Part shown: in pieces, positions 1-10,734 of the stretch
How positions within the stretch are numbered: the stretch's first letter is position 1
Layout: each line of letters begins with the position of its first letter
Assembly: GCA_003049485.1 (NCBI GenBank)
Contig: PYST01000179.1
Coordinates: 18,482-82,481 of the forward strand
Direction of reading: 5' to 3'
Length of the DNA stretch: 64,000 bases
DNA from: Ophioceras dolichostomum
Taxonomy: Eukaryota; Ascomycota; Sordariomycetes; Magnaporthales; Ophioceraceae
Position numbers and translations under genes: made by a program
The notes under the pieces: generated by a model
The model's database searches: none
What the model was told of the DNA's origin: nothing
What the model saw: the letters and a program-made list of their open reading frames with translations, nothing else

Positions 1-225
1 TAGTTCGCTTTTGGCCTAGTGCGACTCCAATCCCCGGAAGCCCTACGAGCTGGGCCCCACTAAAAAAGTTCGGCCACACAAAGTCACCAACTCGTCGAAA
101 TCAATCTGCTTCCATACATACCACCAAGCACGCACGTTGAAGCCATCAACAACCAAAGTCCCATCACTTTACCGTGACCAAACAGTCCGAGTCGTGGGAT
201 ATTTTCCTTTCCAACAACCGTCAAA
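1..225. promoter_or_regulatory. Upstream region and 5' leader of the S20 gene
   Basis: This is non-coding sequence at the window edge ending at the S20 start codon at 226. The bases just before the ATG (TCAAA) fit a fungal start context. No promoter element can be named with certainty. The short frames here overlap the S20 gene and are not convincing. Confidence 0.5.
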
Positions 226-832
226 ATGTCGTACAACAAGCCCGAGAAGGACTTCGGCGAGGCGCCGGTCAGTGATTGATGCCCACCCCTACCTCTACCC
301 TCTACCCCTCCTTCCTCCTCTCGCGAAAGGGGTAGAAGACGCCAGCCACTTCGCAGATATAGAGACACGAGAGAGAGGCAAAAAGAGAGACAAGAAAACA
401 GACAGCTGACCCCCTCCGCAGAAGACGCACAAGATCCGCATCACCCTCACCTCGCGCAAGGTCGCCTCGCTCGAGAAGGTCTGCACCGAGCTGATCGAGC
501 GTGCCAAGTCGAAGGACCTGCGCGTCAAGGGCCCCGTCCGCCTCCCGACCAAGACCCTCAAGGTCACCACCCGCAAGACCCCTTGCGGTGAGGGCTCCAA
601 GACCTGGGACTGCTACGAGATGCGGATCCACAAGCGTCTGATTGAGTGCGTTTTTTGCTTGATGCATAACTGTTTGTTGTTCGCCGGGGGAAATGACGAG
701 AAAGAAAGAATCACACTGACTGACTCTTTGCGCAACCCTCCAAACAGCCTCAACGCCCCCACCGAGATCGTCAAGCAGATCATCATCAACATCGAGGCCG
801 GCGTCGAGGTTGAGGTCACCATCGCTGCTTAG
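226..832 (+). CDS. rps20: 40S ribosomal protein S20 (uS10)
   Basis: This is a small-subunit ribosomal protein of the uS10 family, acting in cytoplasmic ribosomes at the 40S head. Three exons can be read: 226-267, 422-645 and 748-832. The introns (154 and 102 nt) begin GTCAGT and GTGCGT and end CAG. The joined frame is 116 residues, close to the 115-121 usual for eukaryotic S20. Visible family motifs are KIRITLTSRKV near the start, GPVRLPTKTLKV in the middle, CYEMRIHKRLIDL across the second splice junction, and the acidic C-terminus with INIEAGVEVEVTI. The second junction splits an Asp codon, so the last exon reads on cleanly. The start is the only ATG giving the conserved N-terminus. The neighbouring NUP42-like gene is convergent. 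Confidence 0.96.
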
Positions 833-1461
833 GGAGGCAAGGGATTCGGTGGTCCGGACAATTCGCAGAGCCAGAAGACGGAGATGTGGTTTTAAACAAC
901 GCGATCTTTCTTGCGCGGGAAGATGGCAAGATGCTGCGCTGCTCCTTCGCATGATGCGTAAGCGCTGCAAAGCGTGTTTCTGATTGCCTCACCTAGGAAC
1001 CTTCTGGGACGGACGGACGGACGGACAACCTTTCCACATAAAGTGATAAGGAGTAAAGACAATACGACAACCAAAAACAACTGCGCAGTGTGCCATGCTG
1101 TGGCTGATGCTCTCTGACCTCTGTGATGTCTCCTACGAAACAGAGAGGTGTTTGTTTCTCTATCTAAAACCGGCCCAAGATCTATGGGTATGTGAATGTA
1201 CAATTGGGAGTTCAACGATGAAGTTCTGAGCAGTCCATGAATGCCTTCCATATCGTAGCGACCCTGCAATATCCGAAAGACTCCGGCCAACCCGAGAACA
1301 TGCTCTCGTCCCTAAACGCCTTGCGGAATATGCAGCAGATGTTCGCCAAAGAATCTATGGAGACGTAAGTACCAACCACCAACAAAAATTGAAAATCATG
1401 AGCACACACATAGAAGAGAAGAAAACAACCCATCCATCATCACAGATCCGTTTTCACCGGT
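833..1461. other. Convergent intergenic region S20 / NUP42-like
   Basis: About 630 nt between two convergent 3' ends, expected to hold both 3' UTRs. A short GGAC tandem repeat lies at about 1008-1027. Frames here are short and unlike known proteins. I see no gene. Confidence 0.6.
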
Positions 1462-3709
1462 TTAAAAATCCCAAGAGCACCACTCCCTAAGCGGCGGCGT
1501 CTCAGGAATCACGCCCCCCGCAAACCGCTTAGTACCAACAAAGACCTCGTACGCGGCCTTCGTCTCCCGATCGTCGTACAGCGACGGCGGGGACCCCTCG
1601 GTGTCCTTATAGTACGCGGGCGGGCCGTCCGGGTTCCAGATCCGCACGACGGAGCCGTCGAAGTTCCGCAGCACGGGGAACGGCTTCCCGGCGTTCTGGC
1701 CCTCGCGGGGCGTCTGGTAGGCCACGGATTTGCCCTTGAACGTCGCGAGCGTGCCGTCTGAGTGCTTGGCGAGGTAGGAGGACGCGGGCGGGTGCTGGCG
1801 CGTTGCTGTGGGGGCGTAGGGGCTGGTGCCGGAGGCTGGCGCCCCTGCCGTAGTGGTGGTTGTGGCGCCGCCGAAGGGGGTGGTTGCTGTTGTTGTTGCA
1901 GCGGGCTTCATCAGCGAGAAGGGATTGGCCGGGGCGGCCGCAGCTGTGGCTGTGGCTGCTGCGCCGAACGGGTTCGAGGCGGCGGCAGTCGCTGCAGGTG
2001 CAGAAGAGGACGGCGCGCCGAAGCCGGATGGTGCCGTAGGTGTCGTGAGGGACATCGACATGTCCATCGACGTGTCTGGCGCCGGGGCGCCGAAGGCGTT
2101 GGGATTAGGATTGGTAGACGGCGCGCCGAATGCGCTTGTCGTTGTTGTTGCTCCGAACGCACTCGGCTTCGCGCCGAGGGCAGAGGGTTGGCCGAATCCG
2201 CTTGTACCGCCGCCACCCAGTGCCGATGGTTGTCCGAACGCGGTCGGGGGCCCTACTGCGGCGCCGAAGGGATTGGCGGGGGCAGCTTGTGCTGTACCAC
2301 CACCCATCTGGCCGAAGGGGCTCGCGCCGGCGTTGTTGTTTGCCATGGCCGAGAAAGGGCTTGCGGTTGTGGCCGCGCCGCCGCCGCCAGCTCCAAACGG
2401 GTTTGGTTTAGCGCCGAGTGCGGAGGGCTGGCCGAACGCTGAGGTCCCGCCGCCCATAGGCGCTGCCGCCTGCCCGAACGCAGGAGTGCCGAAGGCGCTG
2501 GGACGCGCGCCCATCGTGGAAGGCTGGCCGAAGGCTGATGTGCCGGCGCCGAGGGCTGATGGTTGGCCGAAGGCGGAGGTGCCGCCTCCTCCTCCTCCAA
2601 GCGCAGAGGGCTGGCCGAAACCAGATGTTGGCTGGGAGGGCTGCCCAAAGGAAGGCGTGCCGAAACCGCCGGGCTTGGGCTGGCCGAACGCAGTGGGCTG
2701 GCCGAATCCTCCGCCGCCGAATCCACCTCCTGTCGTTGTTGGTAGATTTGTGGGCTGGGCACCGAAAGCATTGGCTGTCCGCCCGACCGCGAAGGTGCTG
2801 CCGTTCGTGTTATTCTGGAGGGTGCTGTTCCGGTTCGGCGTCTTGTGCTGCGCGCCGAGGACGAACTGTATCGCGCTATCTATGTTGTGCACGGCGTTTT
2901 GGATCTGGTTGTTGGCGTCTTGCTTGAGGGCTTCGATCTGGTTGAGCTGTTTTGGATTTTTTTTCGTCCCCAGAGAGAGGAGGGAAAGGAGGATGTCAGC
3001 TCATGCTTAGATTGGTGCGAGGTGCATGCACTCCAGTTACTGGCTGGCTCATGGGGACAGACCAGGCAACTAGTGAAAGTTTAGGGAAGACAACATACCG
3101 CGCCTTGGGGGTTCCCTGTCAAGAGACCCTCCAAGTACACCAACCGGATCTCCTCGTAGCTCTGTTCACGGGGGAAGCCACCGAACAGCTGTTCTGGAGC
3201 GTCGCGGCCGGGGCCGTATGAGGACAGGATCCATTCTGGCTTGTCGTCCGTGAGATCCTTCAGGAGTATGTCCTTGCTGAGAGCGAAAGGAAGTGCCGGT
3301 TCTGCTCCATTCATCGTGTATCAGAACAAGGCCGAGTCGACTCGCGGGATGGATGTCCAGGAACCGAATGCAAGCCGCGCCGACTGCCAGAAGGCGCCCA
3401 GAAGGAACCACGCCTATCCACCGGGACTCACCTTGACCGCGACCAAACCCACCACCAACGCCGCCGCCACCCCCGAAAGCTCCTCCACCACCGCCGCCGC
3501 CGCCGAAGGCAGAGAATCTGTTCGCGTTCGCATTTGGGTGCTCGAACTTGCAGCTATCTGTTGGTCCAAGTTACGAAAGGGTTAGCTCTAGTCCCAAACC
3601 CAGCCAGCCTAGCATCCACGATTCCAGGGCGTGCAAGCAGGGGTGGCGCATACGTACTGCCGTTTTTGCAATATCCGCTCTGGAAGAATTTGCAGATCGG
3701 TCGCGACAT
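1462..3709 (-). CDS. CCCH zinc-finger FG nucleoporin, Nup42/Amo1 type
   Basis: Likely an FG nucleoporin of the cytoplasmic face of the nuclear pore, the Nup42 (human NUPL2/hCG1) family, which helps the mRNA export helicase. Four exons on the minus strand: 3709-3658, 3557-3432, about 3301-3099 and 2946-1462, giving 621 residues. Residues 1-30 form a CCCH finger (C-x7-C-x4-C-x3-H, MSRPICKFF... then SCKFEH) split by intron 1, followed by a Gly-rich stretch and an acidic helical segment with EPALPFALSKDIL. The long last exon holds many FGQP, SAFG and NPFG repeats with recurring GQPSALG blocks. The C-terminus has a conserved-looking short segment ending REWCSWDF. The exon 3 acceptor is GAGCAG, so a one-residue alternative (start at 3304) is possible. 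The FG region makes a long antisense frame that should be ignored. Family assignment rests on CCCH plus FG architecture. Confidence 0.85.
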
Positions 3710-4335
3710 GGCGTGTCTTCGAGCTGTTTACCACTGGCTGGCGGCCAGGGTACCTAAGGTAGGTTTACGGGCTACTAATTCGTTGCTTCCCTGGGTCAAG
3801 ATATCGGATTGAGAGGGGTCGAGCGATAGACCGGGAATAGGTCGGTGGAAGCGCAACAGTCCTCGCAGCGCCGTCCGTTGGTTAATTGGTGTCGCGAGGA
3901 ACAGGTAGCTATCAACGTGTAGGTATTCTCAAGGAAGGTCCGTTGGTCGGAGGTCGTAAGGTTTTGTTTTCGTCAATGCCTTTCGCGACCGGCCTCTTCC
4001 AAAAAGCTTAGCTGCAGGAACCTGGCAGGCACGGACCACCCCCGCATTTCCAGCATGTCAGGGCCACTGGACCAGTGAAAATGTCTCCTATCCCGGCAGT
4101 TATCTGATGCTCACATCCAACAAAACTTCCGATTCCTCAATGGTTCCTTTCACTCTTTTTCGGCAGCTATGTACAATTACCAAGAAGTCAGACACGCATT
4201 TACAACCATCACCGATAAAACCCTCTGCTAGACTGACTATCGAACACAATCGCATTCGTCCATTCATTCAGTCTTCAGTCCGTCCCGTCCCATCCCGTCT
4301 TGTCAAGTCCCGCCACGGCCACGGTCACATCAATC
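3710..4335. other. Intergenic, NUP42-like promoter and GH5 3' flank
   Basis: About 630 nt between two minus-strand genes. It should hold the promoter and 5' leader of the nucleoporin gene and the 3' UTR of the GH5 gene. The part from 4250 to 4320 is a pyrimidine-rich run of TCCCGTCC-like units. No coding signal is seen. Confidence 0.5.
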
Positions 4336-5815
4336 TCACGCCAAAGTCCCTTTTACCATGGGGATCATCTGCCCATCGATAAAAGCCTGGCTCCTCCACG
4401 CCGACCAGTCGTGGTTGAACAGCCCCCACGACTCCTCGTAGTCCTGCCTTCCCGAGCGGATGTAGTAACTCCCCGCGAGCACCCAGATGAAGAACCCGGC
4501 CTTCTGCGCCGCCATGTAGCTCGCGATGCAGCTCGCGTACACGCCCCTCCACGTCGTCGAGTCCATCTGGAAGCCGTACTCGGTCAGCAGCACGGGGAAC
4601 TTGTTCATCGCCGACGACGTCAGCGCCTGGAACCCGTTGTTGTACAGGTTGTTCTGCAGGCTCGTGCAGCTGCCCTGCGAGTTCTCGTAGTTGTGGATTT
4701 CCAGCACCAGCTTCGTCGTGCCGTAACCTGGGAAATCCCCGAAGGAGAACTTGCCCGTCCCGGGAGATAAGGCCTCTCCCCGGACGACGGGCGTCAGGAA
4801 CGTGTCGAAGCTGAGGCCCGAGAGGAAGATCAGGGGGTCCCTGTTCGCCTTGTTGATGGCGTCCGCCCCTTGCTTCACGTAGGTGTACCACGTCTGCCAG
4901 TTGTACGTGTTGCGCGCCGCGCCCGAGGAGGGCTGGCGCGGCTCGTTGCGGAGGGACATGCTTGTGAAGGCGGGCCATCTCTTGCCGTGCTCGGCCATGT
5001 AGGCCAGGCCGCGGAGCCAGTTGGACACGTTGAAGTCCCGGTCCCCCCACCAGCCGTTGCCATCGTCAGTGGAGCAGCACCAGGCGGCGCGGGACATGTG
5101 GTTGTCTACGTGAACGTAGATTTGTTGCTTGTAGCACTCGGCTGCGACGGCGTCGAAAACCTGATGTTTTGGCATTCGAATGTCAGTCGTCAGTCGGCGT
5201 TTCTTTGCCAGTTTCCGGTCGTGCCCCCAAGTGAGGAAGGACCATGCAGGTTCCAGCCCTTAACCCTAGGCCTGTCTCCCACCTACAACTCTTTTCTTCT
5301 TGCCCTCCATGCCATTGGCTATCACTCACCTGCAGTCTAGTCGTCTTGGCTGTGAACTGCGGGTTCTTGGACAAGAATTGGTTCAGGATCTTAGTGCCAT
5401 TAGCCTGTCCCAGTCCCTGGACGAAGGCCTTGTCCAAGGGAATATCGGTGCCTCCGTTGGCGTAAATCTCGTCGACCATCTGGATCGCGAAGGTCAGGCG
5501 GATGGCGTTCATGCCCAGGCTCTTGATCTTGGAGACGATGTACTCGATGCTCTGGTACTGCAGACCTTCGGGCACCATGACCTCGCCATGGCCAGGCCAG
5601 TTGACTCCCGCATATGTCACGTTCTTCCCAGAAGCGTCTCGCATCCAGCGGCCGTCGACGACGAGCGGTCCGTTGGGCCAGGCTGCCTGTCGCGCCTCGA
5701 CGGGTTCGGCCACATCAACTACTTCCATCAAGGGCGACGACGGCGATGTGGGCACGGCAAGGCCGGCCCCGAAGAGAGTCGTCATGGCCAGAAGTGGCCC
5801 GAGGAATCTCGCCAT
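4336..5815 (-). CDS. Secreted glycoside hydrolase family 5 (cellulase-fold) enzyme
   Basis: A predicted secreted beta-glycosidase of GH5, clan GH-A, which hydrolyses with retention of configuration. Two exons, 5815-5330 and 5160-4336, with a GTGAGT...CAG intron of 169 nt, give 436 residues. The N-terminus has a signal peptide (hydrophobic MTTLFGAGLAVP) and then a possible propeptide ending EPVEAR. The catalytic acid/base is the Glu of SLRNEP near residue 235. The nucleophile is the Glu of LLTEYGF near residue 356. The GH5 His-Tyr pair appears in EIHNYEN. The paired Cys in AAWCCSTDD and further Cys fit an extracellular protein. It could act on beta-glucan, galactan or a glycolipid; the GH5 subfamily cannot be set by eye. 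It lies upstream of the P450 gene in the same orientation, with a 1.6-kb gap between. Confidence 0.9.
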
Positions 5816-7381
5816 TGTTTCTGTTGGTCGAATCTTCCTGGCTTCGGCTTGGCCGAGGATTAGAAGTCGATCTCAGACCGCCAGCTTCGACGACGGACTG
5901 TCTTCCTTCCCGCCTTCGCAAGCCACTCCCGGTGCAAGCATGGTGCGGGAGGGGGAAAGCGCCTTTTTGAAGTTTGCCAGAACGTCCTGGAGCGGAACCG
6001 CGGTTCCTGGCTCTTTTGCCAGCGGGTATGCCAGCGGGTAGATAATTTGCGGGACGAAAATCTATTGCTGCGTTTACTGTCGGCCGTCTTGGACCTCCTC
6101 TCTCATATCAGACTCGCGATATAGTGCACGCGCCAAGCTAACAACCCCCTTGTCCAGCTTTACCCCAACTTTCGTTTCTCGGGTGATCGTTCTCTTTTTG
6201 GATCCACGAGGGGAAAGAACGGGGAACACAAGATTCGTCCAAAGGCCGGTTGTGGTCGAATTAGGGTCGGCTCCGTCATACCCGGCGGCAAGTTCCCCAA
6301 CTTTTGTTTACCCCTAGGTTGCTTTTGGGCCACTTTCTTGTTTTTGACGACATCTTAAACTTCGGGAATGGCCCGTTATGGCGACGAGCCCTACATTAGA
6401 TACCAATGACAACCATTCTACAAGGGTATCACGGGCGTGCAAGATACCTAGGTATTCAGGGTCCCATCTCCTCGTCTTGTTCTATCCCAGTCCTCGTGAC
6501 TCCCTGGTACAAATCGACCTGGGCTCCCCGGTCTCCCCGGTATTCACTCTGGTCTCGTTGGGATCTTACCCGCGTTCTTCCCCGCCCTAGCTACGATGGA
6601 ACAGGTTCTACCGACGTCAGCGCATCCGCCGAGAGGTGGTAATACCAAATCCCTAGGTTCTTCTCATCCACTCCTCCCCGATCATCCGACCACAATCGCG
6701 GTGATGTGATGATGAGGCGGCGCGATCTTTGGGGACCATCCGCGCCTGAGGAACGGTCTGCAAGCCGAGGCGCAAAATGCAATGTAGGTCTTGGATCCAG
6801 TGAGGGGTATGATTTCTCTCACATCTTCGCCAACACCATTTTTCTCCTCTGTTAGACGGGAGACATTGGGCTGGAATATCCTGGGGCATCACGAGAAAGG
6901 AATGTGACCAGATCCGAGGCTCCCGACTGTCGGCCCGGCCAACGTCATCGATTGGCGCGAATAGCCGTGATGGTGGGGGAATTTCGGTGCCATCAGAAGC
7001 GTCGCTGTCTAGACGTCCCCTAAAAATGCTCTGTATGCTATTTACTGCACCCTCCCCCTCTACACAAGATTCATACGTGCGGAGATCCAGACACTGTGAT
7101 CACAGAAAGGCGCACAAGTCCCAACGCACAAGTCCAACGCAGAGTGCCGTGAACGGCTTCTTCCCAACATATTCCCTGCTGACCCAGGTAGGCTGACAAC
7201 CACTCATCACGATGCTGATGTACGTAAGCCTCTTGCGCAGAACAACCCAGAACCCCCAGAACCCCCAGAACCCCCCTCCGCCCTTCTGGGACCGAACCTT
7301 CCTTCTCCATACAGTGCCTACCTACGCAGCAAAACCAACTCTCCTCAATCGTTCTCTCACTTCACTTTCACTTTCCCTCAC
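5816..7381. other. Intergenic, GH5 promoter and P450 3' flank
   Basis: About 1.6 kb with only short random-looking frames. A direct duplication of a 12-bp unit (GCCAGCGGGTAT) lies at about 6018-6040. A dispersed ACCTAGGT-type palindrome lies at about 6445. Tandem CCCAGAAC-like units run from about 7246 to 7275. No gene is supported. Confidence 0.5.
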
Positions 7382-9487
7382 TCACTCAACAAAATCCCTC
7401 TCCCTAAACTCACACAACGGCCCCGTCTTAATACTCGTGAAGTTATCCACCAGCTGGAACTCCCCCTTCCGGTGCCTCCCCCACTCCGCCCCCGGCTTTC
7501 CCCCCTCGCTCGGCTCCTCCACCCCGGCGCCCGTGGCGGGCCTGCGCACGTCATAAAGAAACAGCAGCCTCGCCAGTGTGGACGTCGCCTCCGCGTACGC
7601 CAGCCCCTTGCCGATGCAGCCCCTGGGCCCGACGCTGAAGGGGCAGAAGGCGGACTGCGCGCAGGACACGTCCGATTCGCTCACAACCCTGTCCCCCTTT
7701 GAGAAAGAGGAGGACGAGGAAGGGGTAGCAGGCCAGGTCGCGCCAGAGATCCACCGTTCCGGGACGAACCCGAAAGGATCCGGGTAGTACGCCGGGTGGT
7801 GATGCAGCGCGTATATCGGACAGCCCACCACAACGCCCGCCGGCAGCCGCTCGCCGTCCGCCACGACACCGCCGGGCAGCACCTCGCGCGGCAGCAGCCC
7901 GCCGGCGGGCGGCGACAGCCGCAGCGCCTCATCTATGCATGCGCGCAGATACGTCAAAGACGTAAGCGAGGGTCCCTGGCGGATCGACTCGACGTCCTCG
8001 AAGGTGGAGCGGACCTCCGCGACGACTTTTGCGAGGCAGGCGGGGGCGCGGGTGAGGTAGAACAGCGTGGCGGCCATGGCGGTGGCGGTCGTGTCGGAGC
8101 CGGCGATGATGAACAGGTTCGACTCGGCCCACAGCTCGGGCGTGCTGAGCCCTTGACCTGTCTCCGGGTCGCGGGCCCTCAGGAGGTGGTAGAAGAAGTC
8201 GCGCCGGTCGGTGTCGTGTCCCAGCTTGGTGCGCTCCGTCAGCTGGGACCGGCTGTAGGCCATGTAGCGGGCTCGGCCGGCGGAGATCTTGCGGAAGAGG
8301 ATCTTGTCTAGGCTTAGCCTGTTGACGATGGGCCAGGTGCCGCACTGTTTTGTTGGGTGGGTGGTTGTGCATGATCTCAGGGGTTAGTCTCTCTCTCTCT
8401 TTCTTTTCTGTCTTCTCCCCCTTTAACAACCAAGCTACAGGCCGTTCGCAGAGCCCACCCCGTCGGCACCTTTCACAAAAAAAGGAAGAGAAATATCGCG
8501 ACAAAGGAGGAGGGGCGAAAGGCAAAACACGTACGATAAGATGTCTCTTCGCAGCCAGTCCCACAAGCTCAAGCGCATACCTATTATCCTCCCGCTCGAG
8601 CATATGGAACGCCTTCCCGAACGCCAAATCGCCCAGGATGTCCATGGCCAGGTAGCTGAACCAGTCGGCCATGTTCTTGGGGGCGGTCCACCGCTTCTCC
8701 GTGGTAGGTCCCCTACCGATCTCGGCGCAGAACTGCCTCTCGTTTGCGAGAATGTACCGCTCCATCTCCTTGACGGCGCCGTCCGAGAAGGCGTGGCTCA
8801 GCACGCGGCGCTTGCGCGCGTGGGCCTCCTTGTCGCGCGTGTTGTGCGTGTTGGGCAGCGGGTGCGCGAAGGCGTCGTAGAACTCCGACTTGGCCACGTT
8901 GGCCCGGAAGCCGTAAATATCCTTCAGAGCCTCGGCGCTGTTGATTGAGATGCTGTTAGGTCCGAAGCGGACAGTTCGGCCTGAGTTGTCGTAGGCAAGG
9001 TGGAGTTTATTTCTCTGTGGTCAGTGTCATGCTACGCCGTTCGTTCTCTTGTCTCTGTCTGCGTTCCTACGTGTCTCTTTCCCTCCCTCCTTCCCTCCCG
9101 TCGTCCATAGGTGTTTAGTTGATTAGGTGCTCGACAAGGAACGGAAGGGTTTTACCATATTTCTCATGCTGTCTCCAGAATTCCAGGTGACGATCTCCCT
9201 TCCAGGCATGGTAGCAAGCGTGGGCGTCGGTGAGTTTGGCCAGGAACGGACCTGGGTACTTCGCCAAAGGGTGAAAGAATAGCCTGTAGACTACGAGGCC
9301 CGTCGTCTGTAGCAGATCGTAAACGAGAGATTGTCAGCTCGAGGAAATCCCTTTATCATCGCCATAATCATCATCGCTGTGTCCTTGGTGTTCCAACATC
9401 TAGGTTAGGAATTCTTACATATGCAACGCCCGCTATGGCCAGAAGGCCCAGCCAGAACCATAGATGTCCGAGTTGTAGAATCGCCAT
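7382..9487 (-). CDS. Cytochrome P450 monooxygenase (E-class, fungal)
   Basis: A membrane-anchored microsomal P450 that would use NADPH-P450 reductase to oxidise a small molecule. Four exons can be joined: 9487-9419, 9306-9156, 8980-8535 and 8344-7382, giving 542 residues. The N-terminal anchor (LWFWLGLLAIAGVAY) is followed by the proline-rich hinge (FFHPLAKYPGP). The I-helix reads AGSDTTAT. The K-helix ExxR is EALR. The haem loop is FSVGPRGCIGKG with the axial Cys at about 465. The N-terminal block (ACYHAWKGDRHLEFWRQHEKYG) resembles fungal P450s annotated as benzoate 4-monooxygenase- or isotrichodermin hydroxylase-like, but the substrate cannot be inferred. The exon 3 acceptor at 8981 was chosen because it alone restores the RTVRFGPNS frame after HEKYG. 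All key residues are present. No biosynthetic cluster partner is adjacent. Confidence 0.92.
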
Positions 9488-10734
9488 GGTTATCTCGAAC
9501 AGCAATGAACGGTTAGGTACCGGTTTTTTTTTTCAGAGATCAGGTACGCAGATCAGGGGAATATGTGTTGGCTGTGTCTGCAGCAGCCATGACGGGCCAG
9601 AACAAAGAAAATGGCATAGCAAGACGGTCATAGATAAAGGAACCCTAACCATGAATCAGAACGCCGTACCGGAACGGACGGTACAACTAGATTCACTAAG
9701 CCCAATAGCCCGGATCCCGTGTTCCTCCCTATGTGTTGTAAGTGCAGTGCAGCAGAGCTGGTGGCTGCTCGGTTGTAAGCGGCTCAAGCATCCGCCGCAC
9801 CGCTGGTGGGATTCATCAGCTTCCAGCTTCCCTTTTCATCATTACCACCGTCAGCTATCGAGGTTAACCCTATCAATGATGAGCCTGTCAAGGATAGGCC
9901 CAAAAAGATCCGGACGTGCCTTAGGTCCTGCGTAAGCTTTGGAAAAAGCGAACAAATGTCGTCATTCGTCATCCAGTCTCTTTTTCTGGAGCGCGGCGGT
10001 TTTTGTCCAGCTGACACTCCAGCTAACGCGGAAAGCTTTAACTTCTGTTTGGGAGCGGGGATCCGCGATGCGGGGCGTGGACCATACGCAGCATTCCTCG
10101 ACCGCCGTCTGTCATTCTCCTTACACGCCGGCGTCTCGCAGTGTTGTCCCGTGATCTCTTCTTGCTTTGAGGGGTTGAATTGAACGAGGGGAGACTCGAA
10201 AGCTCCGGTCAATCTTTCGCGACACCTACCGACTTGCCTTTCTTTGTAGGTACCGGTTTGGTTTACGGCGGAAGACGTGGGGCTGGCTCCATCTCGACCT
10301 GGCTCGCCGTTTGCGGGGCGGTAGTAGTCATGAGAATCCAACTCGGAGAACCTGGGGTTGCATGCATGCATCTTGAGACGGAATATGCCCGCACTGAAGG
10401 GCTGTCGGTATCGTCGGCAACAGCTGGAGGGATTGGCCAATAATTGTCGAGTGAAATGATTTAGACTGACAAAGAGAAAATGCGAGTTTTGTATACACGG
10501 CTCTCTACGGCTCTCTATCTGCCTGCCTGCCTGCCTCTCAGAGCCCCCTCCGCCATTCGTAATGCTACAGATACATCGTGATACATCGTAGTTAGATCTT
10601 GTACACGAGACATTCATTACCACCACATAGATTATGAGCTATGAGCAACGAGCAACATGCCTCGCAAGCAAGACAAGAAGCCGGCCTCCCTCCCCTCCCC
10701 TCCCCTCCTCAGCCAAACCACTAGGTACCTAGAT
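9488..10734. other. Intergenic, P450 promoter and Cwh43 3' flank
   Basis: About 1.25 kb. It holds a CTGC tandem repeat at about 10519-10537 and an AGGTACCTAG motif at about 10723-10733. A 280-codon minus-strand frame (10626-9784) looks compositionally random and was not called. Confidence 0.5.

Noticed and set aside
1826..3010. 394-codon plus-strand frame
   Set aside because: It is the antisense of the FG repeats of the nucleoporin, so it is a composition shadow. The minus-strand gene has CCCH and FG motifs and consistent splicing.
7201..7320. Tandem CCCAGAAC-like units as a CRISPR-like or regulatory array
   Set aside because: The units are adjacent with no spacers, and the host is a eukaryote. 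This is an ordinary short tandem repeat.
9784..10626. 280-codon minus-strand frame between P450 and CWH43
   Set aside because: It has no domain, signal or splice structure, and its composition is close to random non-coding sequence. RNA evidence would be needed to keep it.
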